Shown: positions 1-6,056 of the stretch, one piece after another | Numbering within the stretch: position 1 is the first letter of the stretch | Layout: each line of letters opens with the position of its first letter | Assembly (NCBI GenBank): GCA_900769765.1 | Contig: CAAGHW010000009.1 | Coordinates: 1-15,238 of the forward strand | Direction: 5' to 3' | DNA from: Bacteroidaceae bacterium | Lineage (GTDB): Bacteria; Bacteroidota; Bacteroidia; Bacteroidales; Bacteroidaceae | DNA: 15,238 nucleotides | The notes under the pieces: model-generated | The model's database searches: none | What the model was told of the DNA's origin: nothing | What the model saw: only the letters and a program-made list of their open reading frames with translations | Translations under genes and position numbers: made by a program

Positions 1-93
1 ACGTGCCCGTGGCGGTGGAAAACTGCCGAGCATCAGAATTTTTGCATTCTTTGGCAAGAATGGCTCTAAAGGGTGTCTTTCGGTAGTGGACAT
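1..93 (-). CDS. Uracil-DNA glycosylase family protein, N-terminal fragment (runs off the left edge)
   Basis: Reading the minus strand from the ATG at 93-91 gives 31 uninterrupted codons to the window edge. The peptide starts M-S-T-T-E-R, continues HPLEPFLP (residues 7-14) and reaches the motif LMLGSFPPPRAR (20-31). The HP(L/F)EPF opening followed by a strand ending in GSFPP is what I recall from the Mug-like/DNA-deoxyinosine glycosylase branch of the uracil-DNA glycosylase superfamily, where the GSFPP loop forms part of the active-site pocket. Such enzymes excise deaminated bases during base-excision repair. The frame upstream of this ATG closes at a TGA (plus 124-126), and only a TTG lies between, so the ATG is the likely start. 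A good -7 box lies 32 bases upstream. The gene is divergent from the sirtuin. Only the first few per cent to a fifth of the protein is visible, so the exact subfamily is open. Confidence 0.72.
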   Translation of the reverse strand, partial: MSTTERHPLEPFLPKNAKILMLGSFPPPRAR

Positions 94-124
94 ACTTGTG
101 AAGCGTTCGGTTTGATTCAACTCT

Positions 125-132
125 CAAAGGTA
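125..132 (-). promoter_or_regulatory. Bacteroidetes -7 promoter box for the glycosylase gene
   Basis: On the minus strand these bases read TACCTTTG, a full match to the Bacteroidetes -7 consensus TAnnTTTG. About 20 bases upstream the minus strand reads GTTCG (plus 149-153), a weak version of the TTTG element at -33. Transcription would start near 118-120, giving a leader of roughly 25 bases before the ATG at 93. The assignment is by motif and position only. Confidence 0.55.
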
Positions 133-171
133 AGCATTTTGTAAAAGACGAACATATATTCATTGTGCATT

Positions 172-188
172 TTTTATACCGTATAAAA
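172..188. repeat. Short AT-rich palindrome in the divergent intergenic region
   Basis: TTTTATAC and GTATAAAA form perfect 8-base arms around a single C at 180. The site lies between the glycosylase promoter and the sirtuin start, in a 176-base divergent gap (94-269). It could be an operator for a dimeric regulator or just AT-rich chance. I found no convincing TAnnTTTG box for the sirtuin gene in this gap; the nearest is TATATTGC just upstream of 236, which is poor. Confidence 0.35.
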
Positions 189-269
189 GTTTTTCCATAA
201 AACAGCCTGTATAAAGAATATAAATGTTATATTGCACATACTTTCAGTGATGGTCTTATAAAAAGATAT

Positions 270-980
270 ATGGACAAAAAGAAAAGAATTGTGGTTTTTA
301 CAGGTGCTGGTGTAAGTGCCGACAGTGGTATTGCAACATTCCGCGATGCAGACGGTCTTTGGGCAAACTATCGCATTGAGGATGTGTGTACTCCCGAGGC
401 CTTGAAGAATAACAGGGCAAAGGTTATCGAGTTCTATAACTTGCGTCGCAAGGAGTCTTTGACAAAGAAACCCAATGAGGGACATATTGCCATTGCCGCT
501 ATGGAGCAGTGGGCCGATGTGTGTGTGATAACCCAGAACGTGGACAACCTGCACGAGCAGGCAGGCTCTACGCGTGTATTGCATCTGCATGGCGAGCTTA
601 TGAAGTTGCGTTCCGAGGAGAATCCTGAGCTAATATATGACATTGACGAAGGATGGGAGCAGAGCCTTGATGAACGTGGCGAGGACGGTGCGTTGCTCCG
701 TCCGCACATTGTCTTCTTTGGCGAGGATGTGCCTATGTTCGAATTGGCATGTAAGATTGTGGAGCATGCTGATATCCTGATAATTGTCGGGACGTCACTT
801 GCTGTATATCCGGCTGCGTCACTGGTCTATTTTATGCGTGATGAAAAGGTGCCCATTTATCTGGTTGACCCCGGAACACCCGACACATCTATAATTCACA
901 ATCCTTTGACTCATATTAAGGAACGCGGTGCTGTGGGCCTCCCTCTCTTGGTGGAGAAGTTGAGGAAGGAACTGGAATAG
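270..980 (+). CDS. cobB: NAD-dependent protein deacylase (sirtuin, class III type, no zinc cysteines)
   Basis: The 236-residue product has the sirtuin Rossmann motifs in order: GAGVSADSGIATFRD (12-26) for NAD binding, TQNVDNLHEQAG (88-99), the HGEL motif with the catalytic His at 107, FFGE (149-152) and GTSLAVYPA (174-182). Sirtuins remove acyl groups from lysine using NAD, releasing nicotinamide and O-acyl-ADP-ribose. Residues 55-59 read FYNLR, the Tyr-x-x-Arg pair (Y56, R59) that in SIRT5 and E. coli CobB favours succinyl/malonyl-lysine. The segment between HGEL and the RPH-FFGE block (about 108-147) has no cysteine; the only Cys residues are 40, 85 and 161, so the usual structural Zn site is absent. 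The ATG at 270 fits the family N-terminus. The gene is convergent with the DUF2156 gene, with 11 bases between the stop codons. Confidence 0.93.
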   Translation: MDKKKRIVVFTGAGVSADSGIATFRDADGLWANYRIEDVCTPEALKNNRAKVIEFYNLRRKESLTKKPNEGHIAIAAMEQWADVCVITQNVDNLHEQAGSTRVLHLHGELMKLRSEENPELIYDIDEGWEQSLDERGEDGALLRPHIVFFGEDVPMFELACKIVEHADILIIVGTSLAVYPAASLVYFMRDEKVPIYLVDPGTPDTSIIHNPLTHIKERGAVGLPLLVEKLRKELE

Positions 981-991
981 TGTTCCTTTGT

Positions 992-1897
992 CTATTGCTT
1001 GGCTTGCATCTCGTAACGCTGTATCATCATTACGGGGTTGTAAGCTCTCTTTACCTGGCGTAGTCCGGGGTCGCCGAGGTCCTCTTCGCGGTTGGCATAT
1101 ACAAGTTCGGGGTGTTGTGTGAGTATGTCGTTTACGAACATACGGTTGATGGCTTCGCTTGCTCCGGCAATCTCGTGGTTGGCTTTCTCTATATGTACAA
1201 AAAGGGTGTCGCCGAATATCTCGCCGAGCGTGAAGGCTGCAATCTTGCCGTTGACGCGTAGCACGCCTGCAGGTTGCTCATATCTCAAGAGGTTACGTAC
1301 CGTTGCCATGCACTGCCAATGTTCGTAACATCGCATGTTGTCGTCGCGTTGGTTCTGGCATTCTCTGTTGTTTGCCAGGAATTTCACAACCTCTGTTATA
1401 TCCTCTTCGCTACATCTGTTATATGTGTAGCTTGGCTGTTCTGTGATGAATTTGTTGTAACGGTTACGTTTTTTGTTCAGAGCCTTGCCTTGCAAGGTGG
1501 CGAGTTTCTGAATGTCATATACATAGTCGCTCCAGTTCTCGAGTTCTTCGCATGTGAAATGGGGCAGTATTCCCTTAATCTCCTCTATGAATTCTTGGGG
1601 AACAGCTGTAAGGCGCAACTCTTTGTCTGTCTCCTCACAATGTGCTTTTAATAAGGTAACAGATTCCGTAAGGCTCATCTTTCCTATGGGCGGAAGGAAT
1701 GCCTCGCTCTTGAGGTCGGTCTGCGATTTGCACGAAATGAAAAGTGTGTCATCCTCTATGGCATATCTGTAATCCATGAATCGTGCCCACATGACAAGGT
1801 TGCCCGGAGTGTAGTCGCATGAACGGGTGAGCTCGGGGTTGGTGAACCGTAGCAGTTCCTCAACGGCTTCTATTGTGATAGGTCTGAAATCCAACAT
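992..1897 (-). CDS. DUF2156 (phosphatidylglycerol lysyltransferase C-terminal-like, GNAT fold) protein
   Basis: This 301-residue soluble protein resembles the DUF2156/LPG_synthase_C family common in Bacteroidales. These are GNAT-fold proteins related to the aminoacyl-transferring half of MprF. Recognisable stretches are the opening LDFRPITIE, the aromatic-rich TPGNLVMWARF (30-40), a DYVYDIQKLATLQGK segment near 124-138 followed by a basic KKRNRYNKF run, and the late LVYANREEDLGDPGLRQVKRAYNP block near 265-288. There is no signal peptide, and none of the membrane helices of a true MprF, so it is probably a cytosolic acyl- or aminoacyl-transferase. Acceptor and donor are not known. It lies downstream of yidC and the 208-residue gene, but a strong hairpin intervenes and I see no -7 box of its own, so it may depend on read-through. 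Confidence 0.8.
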   Translation of the reverse strand: MLDFRPITIEAVEELLRFTNPELTRSCDYTPGNLVMWARFMDYRYAIEDDTLFISCKSQTDLKSEAFLPPIGKMSLTESVTLLKAHCEETDKELRLTAVPQEFIEEIKGILPHFTCEELENWSDYVYDIQKLATLQGKALNKKRNRYNKFITEQPSYTYNRCSEEDITEVVKFLANNRECQNQRDDNMRCYEHWQCMATVRNLLRYEQPAGVLRVNGKIAAFTLGEIFGDTLFVHIEKANHEIAGASEAINRMFVNDILTQHPELVYANREEDLGDPGLRQVKRAYNPVMMIQRYEMQAKQ

Positions 1898-1920
1898 TGA
1901 ATTATTGTCGTATTATAAAC

Positions 1921-1948
1921 TTCAGGCTCCGGAATGCCGGAGCCTGAA
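1921..1948 (-). terminator. 12-bp perfect hairpin after the 208-residue gene (terminator or attenuator)
   Basis: TTCAGGCTCCGG pairs perfectly with CCGGAGCCTGAA around a 4-base loop (1933-1936). On the minus strand it begins 3 bases after the TAA stop of the upstream gene and is followed by GTTTATAATA, a weak U-tract. It ends only 23 bases before the DUF2156 start, leaving almost no room for a separate promoter. Partial termination, or processing and stabilisation of the yidC-side transcript, is therefore as likely as full termination. Confidence 0.65.
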
Positions 1949-1951
1949 ATC

Positions 1952-2578
1952 TTATTTCTTGTCCATGTCCTCAGCCTGTGGACGTGGCTCTTTCTTTGCA
2001 AGTGTTACAATCTTGTAGACATACTCGCTCATCCATGCCTGTGAGTAACCGAGTTTCTCTTTGTAGTTACGTATTGAATATACGGTACGGAATGTAGCTT
2101 CGTCCTTCCAGTTGTTCTTTGTGAGGATGTCGTTGATGACCTGCTCGGTCATGGCGCGCAACAGTTTGTGCATGAATCCGGGAACACGGAACTTCCACTT
2201 CATAAGGTTGCCTACGAGCATCATCAGGTCGTTGCTGAAGCCCTGGAATGCGAAAAGGTAGGGTTGTACATCCTGCATCTTCTTGCAGTTCTTCTTTATA
2301 GAAGCGTCAATCTCCTTGAAGAAAATCTCGTCCATGCCATAGAGTTGCTCAAGCATCTTCTTGCAACGTCCGCGCTCTGCAACGCCGAGCTTGTTGTTCT
2401 GTGTCGCAACCTTAAGTGTGCGCTTGAATGTAGCAAGGTCGGGCAACATGCCGATGTTTGTGATACCTAAGTTAGCTGCCAATACCGATTGGTAATATAC
2501 GCGGATAAGGGTCATGAAATCCTCCATGCCGCCTACGCGGTTATCATCTTTTTTCTTGAAAAAATTGAATAGTCCCAT
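1952..2578 (-). CDS. Conserved hypothetical protein of Bacteroidales, downstream of yidC
   Basis: I recognise this 208-residue protein only as a type often seen in Bacteroidales genomes, without an assigned function. It opens with a short hydrophobic/basic amphipathic stretch, MGLFNFFKKK, which could lie on the inner face of the membrane. The rest appears helical and soluble, with LIRVYYQSVLAANLGITNIG (24-43), a basic KKNCKKM patch near 94-100, a hydrophobic LMMLVGNLMKWKF block near 117-129, and an ending with KEKLGYSQAWMSEYVYKIV followed by a charged tail. There is no signal peptide and no clear membrane span. It follows yidC after 26 bases on the same strand, so the two are almost certainly co-transcribed. 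That hints at a role near the membrane-insertion machinery, which is inference only. Confidence 0.8.
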   Translation of the reverse strand: MGLFNFFKKKDDNRVGGMEDFMTLIRVYYQSVLAANLGITNIGMLPDLATFKRTLKVATQNNKLGVAERGRCKKMLEQLYGMDEIFFKEIDASIKKNCKKMQDVQPYLFAFQGFSNDLMMLVGNLMKWKFRVPGFMHKLLRAMTEQVINDILTKNNWKDEATFRTVYSIRNYKEKLGYSQAWMSEYVYKIVTLAKKEPRPQAEDMDKK

Positions 2579-2604
2579 TTTGGAAACTGTTTTTGGTTTA
2601 TTGT

Positions 2605-4539
2605 TTATTTCTTATTCTTTCTCTGGTTTCTGATTCTCTCCTGCTCTTCGAGCATCTTTTTCTGCTGCTCCTGCAAAGCCTCAAGACGCGAGAACATATT
2701 GTTCTGTTTCTTCGGGTTGTTCTTGTTGCTCTCGGCATACGCTTCCATCTTCTTGAGCAACTCCTGGTCTTTTACAGCCTTTCTAAGGTAGATGAATGTG
2801 ATGACACTTATCAGCGTAGATACGAAGTAGTAGAAGTTCAATCCCGAAGAGTAGTCGTTGAAGATGAAGAAGAACATTATCGGCATCAGGTACATCATCC
2901 AGCGCATCATCTTCTGCTGCTGTTCCATTTCGGGTGTGCCGCCCATTGATGGCTGCATCTTGCTTGTGTAGTATGTGTTGGCAATCTGTGTTAGACAGAA
3001 CAATAGGCAGAATAGGCTTATGTGGTCACCTAACAGCCATATCGGGGTGTCCCAGCTTATGATTGCATCGAACGCAGAAAGGTCGTTTGCCCAAAGGAAG
3101 CTCTGCTGACGCAACTCAATAGAGTTTGGTACAAAGTTGAAGAGCGCAATGAAGATAGGCATCTGTATGAGCATCGGCAAGCAACCGCCCATGGGGCTTG
3201 CTCCATATTTTGAGTACAATGCCATTGTCTCCTGCTGTTTCTTCAAGGCATCCTCCTGCTTTGGATATTTCTTGTTTATCTCCTCAATGTATGGCTTCAA
3301 TGCGCGCATCTTTGCCGAAGAGATGTATGACTTCTTTGTGAAAGGATATATTATTGCCTTTACTATGAGCGTGAGCAGAATAAGTACTATACCCATGTTC
3401 AATCCAAGGCTTGAAAGGCCGTCGAAGAGGTACATGATGAAGTAACGGTTTATCCAACGTACGATAGGCCAGCCGAAGTAGATGATTTCTTGAAGGTCGA
3501 GGTCGCTGTCGGGGTTTATTGCCATACTGCTGCTTTCGCGCAATGTGCTGAACTTGTTGGGGCCGTAATAGAACTGTATTGCTGTGGCCTGTTTGCCTGT
3601 CGGGTCAAACGGAGCAGTCATGGTTGCTGAACAATCCTTGAGCATGTTCTCGCCTTTGGCAATTACCTTTGAGTCGAGCTGTACGTTGTTGAACTCCTCG
3701 CCCGAAATCATGATGCAAGAGAAGAACTGGTTCTTGTATGCAATCCAACTGATAGGCTCTGCGAGTTTCTCGCTGTCGTCCTTCATCTCGTTGAGGTGCT
3801 CTGAACTGTCGTCTACAGGCTTGTATGTAAGGCTTGTATAGCGTTGCTCGAAATCGTAGCCGATCTCTTGTTGGCGTATGAGCTGATTCCAGTCTATTTC
3901 AATCTCTTTCTTGCTGCTCAGGATATCGTCCATGTTATGTGCGTCGATGAAGAGGTCGAGCATGTAGCTGCCGTTACGCAACAGGTATTTGAAATCGATA
4001 TATCTGTCTGTGCCGAAAGCAAGACGCATAGTTGCTGTGCTGTCGGTGTGTGCAATCAGGGTAGAGTATAGCTGTGCTGTGTTGATGTTCTTGTAACCCT
4101 GCTTGCTCTCGAAGATGAATTCGAGAGTGTTATCGCCCTCTACGTTGTCGCTGTCCTTGAGTTTGTCATTGCTGTCGAAAAGGACAATGTCGCCGCCTTC
4201 CTGGTTCTTGTAGTCCTTGAGGGATACCGATGTTACGCGGCTTCCGTATGTCGACAGATTTACGTTTACCTTGTCGTTTGACAAAACAACAGCCTCCTCT
4301 TTACCGTTGAGTACATTGAAGAAAAGGTCGGTAGAGTCCTTCTTCTGTCTCTCGATTTCGGCAAGTTTCGCCTGCTCGGCCTGCTGCTGCTCGAATTCCT
4401 GAATCTTTTCGATAAGGGCAATGGAATCCTGATAGTGCTTTTGTGCTTCAATGTCTTTTGCACTTGGCTTGTTGAGGGTAAAATAACCTATCAATACAAG
4501 ACCTATGAGAATATATCCGATAATGCTCTTTTTGTCCAT
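2605..4539 (-). CDS. yidC: Membrane protein insertase YidC
   Basis: The 644-residue product has the Gram-negative YidC layout. An N-terminal anchor (about 5-22, IIGYILIGLVLIGYF) is followed by a charged coiled segment (about 30-70), a large periplasmic beta domain (about 78-355), then the five-helix Oxa1/YidC core and a basic tail ending RNQRKNKK that may contact the ribosome. Core signatures include FTKKSYISSAKMRALKP, the cytoplasmic helical hairpin with KYPKQEDALKKQQETM, and ASPMGGCLPMLIQMPIFIALF. YidC inserts and folds inner-membrane proteins alone or with SecYEG. The Arg that sits in the hydrophilic groove of E. coli YidC (R366) is Lys here (K394, in LIVKAIIYPF), which keeps the positive charge. 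It is the first gene of a minus-strand unit, and its promoter candidate is at 4592-4599. Confidence 0.97.
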   Translation of the reverse strand: MDKKSIIGYILIGLVLIGYFTLNKPSAKDIEAQKHYQDSIALIEKIQEFEQQQAEQAKLAEIERQKKDSTDLFFNVLNGKEEAVVLSNDKVNVNLSTYGSRVTSVSLKDYKNQEGGDIVLFDSNDKLKDSDNVEGDNTLEFIFESKQGYKNINTAQLYSTLIAHTDSTATMRLAFGTDRYIDFKYLLRNGSYMLDLFIDAHNMDDILSSKKEIEIDWNQLIRQQEIGYDFEQRYTSLTYKPVDDSSEHLNEMKDDSEKLAEPISWIAYKNQFFSCIMISGEEFNNVQLDSKVIAKGENMLKDCSATMTAPFDPTGKQATAIQFYYGPNKFSTLRESSSMAINPDSDLDLQEIIYFGWPIVRWINRYFIMYLFDGLSSLGLNMGIVLILLTLIVKAIIYPFTKKSYISSAKMRALKPYIEEINKKYPKQEDALKKQQETMALYSKYGASPMGGCLPMLIQMPIFIALFNFVPNSIELRQQSFLWANDLSAFDAIISWDTPIWLLGDHISLFCLLFCLTQIANTYYTSKMQPSMGGTPEMEQQQKMMRWMMYLMPIMFFFIFNDYSSGLNFYYFVSTLISVITFIYLRKAVKDQELLKKMEAYAESNKNNPKKQNNMFSRLEALQEQQKKMLEEQERIRNQRKNKK

Positions 4540-4591
4540 GTCTTTTTTATCAAATGATTTTTTTTGTAATAGCTGATTTGTAAAATTCGTG

Positions 4592-4599
4592 CGAAGATA
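4592..4599 (-). promoter_or_regulatory. -7 promoter box for yidC
   Basis: The minus strand reads TATCTTCG, one mismatch from TAnnTTTG. With a start about six bases downstream, the yidC leader would be about 45 bases. No convincing -33 TTTG is seen. The box sits inside a 13-base sequence repeated in inverted orientation at the opposite promoter, which strengthens the reading that both are real. Confidence 0.5.
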
Positions 4600-4705
4600 A
4601 TAAAAATAACTTTAAAAGCCTTTGCTTATACCCGTAAAAAACTCAATAAGGTTATTTTTGTTGTTAAATTTATACTTCTTTTATAAAGTAGTTAAAATAT
4701 ATTAT

Positions 4706-4713
4706 TATCTTCG
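4706..4713 (+). promoter_or_regulatory. -7 promoter box for the DUF3078 gene and antiporter
   Basis: TATCTTCG matches TAnnTTTG at all but one position. Transcription would start near 4719, about 25 bases before the ATG at 4745. The expected -33 position (about 4682-4686) is AT-rich without a TTTG. The same 8-mer serves yidC on the other strand. Confidence 0.5.
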
Positions 4714-4744
4714 CGGAAATTTTATTAAAAAGTAAACAGACACT

Positions 4745-6016
4745 ATGAAAACAAAATTATTCTTGTTATTGTTGATTTCTTTTGTTGTTGCAGGTGCAAA
4801 GTCACAAAACAACCAGGATGTCGTGGATTATTACAATTTGAAAATTGATGAACTTGTAGGAAAGTGGCAGACTCTTTCTCTCGATGATGAAGAGGAGAAG
4901 ACAAACCCGGTCTATGCAAAGGTGTTTACAACTCCGGTTCTCTATAAGTCAGTAATTGAAAAGGCTTTCACTCCCGAGACTGTAACCGAGGAGAGCGATC
5001 TCGTTGCTATGGACGACCAGCGTACCGAGGTTATCGATGCGCTTATGCTTGACCTTTACAAGGAGGCTCCTGCTCTTGTTGAAATGACAGAGAGCGAACT
5101 TCGCAACGAAAAGTCTGTTATTGAATACAAACCCGAAATCACAGGTCTTAACCTGAAGATCAACCGTGGCTTTATGCCTGACGATGTAGTAGGTGGCATG
5201 AAGACAACTGTTGTTAAGCCTAACTACTGGAAGTTCTCAGGCCGTACATCGTTGACATTCACACAGAGCTTCATCTCTGACAACTGGTATCAGGGTGGCG
5301 AAAAGAACTACTATGCTATGCTCGCAACCGTGGACCTCGATTTGAACTATGACAATCAGGACCGTCTCAGCTGGACAAACCACTTCGATTTCGACCTCGG
5401 TTTTGCAACATACCAGAACGGTGAAAAGCTCGGTATCAGAACAAACACCGATAAATTGCGTTTTGAGTCAACATTCGGTTACAAGTTGGTAAAGTCACTT
5501 GATGTTGCTGCCAAAGTAAAGGCTGAGACACAGTCATTGCCTTACTACAACGGTGATGCTTTGCAGTCGGCTTTTGCTTCTCCACTTGAAGCCAATGCTT
5601 CTCTCGGTTTCAACTATAAGCCCGACCTCGGCAAGTTCAAGATTGAGATTTACCTTGCTCCTTTCTCGGGTTACAACTTCCGTTATGTACATCGCGATGA
5701 GTTGGTAGATTCATATCTTCCTACCGAAAGAGAAGGAGATCATTTCAACTATGACTTCGGTACACAGCTTGTCATAACAATCCCTACATATCAGTTGACT
5801 TCGTTCCTCGATGTATATTCACGTCTTGAGTATTATACCGACTACCACAGAGCTTTCTTCGATTGGGAAACAAAATTCAATGTGGCAATCAGCAAGTACT
5901 TCACAGCATCTTTGATGTTGAATGCACGTTTCGACGACAGTGCCCCTGTACACGAGAACTGGAAGTTCTGGCAGTTGAAGGAACTCTTTACTCTTGGCGT
6001 AGCTTACGCTTGGTAA
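4745..6016 (+). CDS. DUF3078 family outer-membrane beta-barrel protein
   Basis: The 423-residue product begins with a signal peptide (MKTKLFLLLLISFVVAGAKS, cut near 18-20). An acidic helical region (about 25-140) follows, then a C-terminal domain rich in alternating aromatic strands (about 160-423). The signature F-S-G-R-T-S-L-T-F-T-Q-SFISDNWYQGGEKNYYAML (165-193), with its NWYQGGE core at 180-186, matches what I know of DUF3078, a Bacteroidetes family thought to form outer-membrane barrels. The chain ends in FTLGVAYAW; a terminal aromatic residue is the usual C-terminal signal for barrel assembly. Its cargo or role is unknown. It has its own -7 box, and the antiporter gene starts 40 bases after its stop with no terminator between, so the two probably form an operon. 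Confidence 0.85.
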   Translation: MKTKLFLLLLISFVVAGAKSQNNQDVVDYYNLKIDELVGKWQTLSLDDEEEKTNPVYAKVFTTPVLYKSVIEKAFTPETVTEESDLVAMDDQRTEVIDALMLDLYKEAPALVEMTESELRNEKSVIEYKPEITGLNLKINRGFMPDDVVGGMKTTVVKPNYWKFSGRTSLTFTQSFISDNWYQGGEKNYYAMLATVDLDLNYDNQDRLSWTNHFDFDLGFATYQNGEKLGIRTNTDKLRFESTFGYKLVKSLDVAAKVKAETQSLPYYNGDALQSAFASPLEANASLGFNYKPDLGKFKIEIYLAPFSGYNFRYVHRDELVDSYLPTEREGDHFNYDFGTQLVITIPTYQLTSFLDVYSRLEYYTDYHRAFFDWETKFNVAISKYFTASLMLNARFDDSAPVHENWKFWQLKELFTLGVAYAW

Positions 6017-6056
6017 TATCCGATAAAATATAAAACAATACATAATATACCCTGTT

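Larger units (their letters stand above)
4591..4714. repeat. 13-bp perfect inverted repeat bracketing the yidC / DUF3078 divergent promoter region
   Basis: GCGAAGATAATAA at 4591-4603 is the exact reverse complement of TTATTATCTTCGC at 4702-4714, with 98 very AT-rich bases between. Each arm contains the outward-facing -7 box of the neighbouring gene (yidC on the left, the DUF3078 gene on the right). The simplest reading is two strong promoters sharing an extended consensus. An invertible segment or shared regulator sites are less likely alternatives. Confidence 0.75.

Noticed and set aside
94..269. tRNA, tmRNA or small RNA in the left intergenic region (a GGTTTGATTC stretch near 109-118 resembles a T-loop)
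   Set aside because: No matching acceptor or anticodon stems can be drawn, and the stretch sits in the predicted start region of the glycosylase transcript.
4604..4701. Phase-variable invertible promoter of the Bacteroides capsule type
   Set aside because: The arms are short, no invertase gene is near, and each arm already holds an outward -7 box, so inversion would not give a clear on/off switch. Kept only as a low-probability alternative in the findings.
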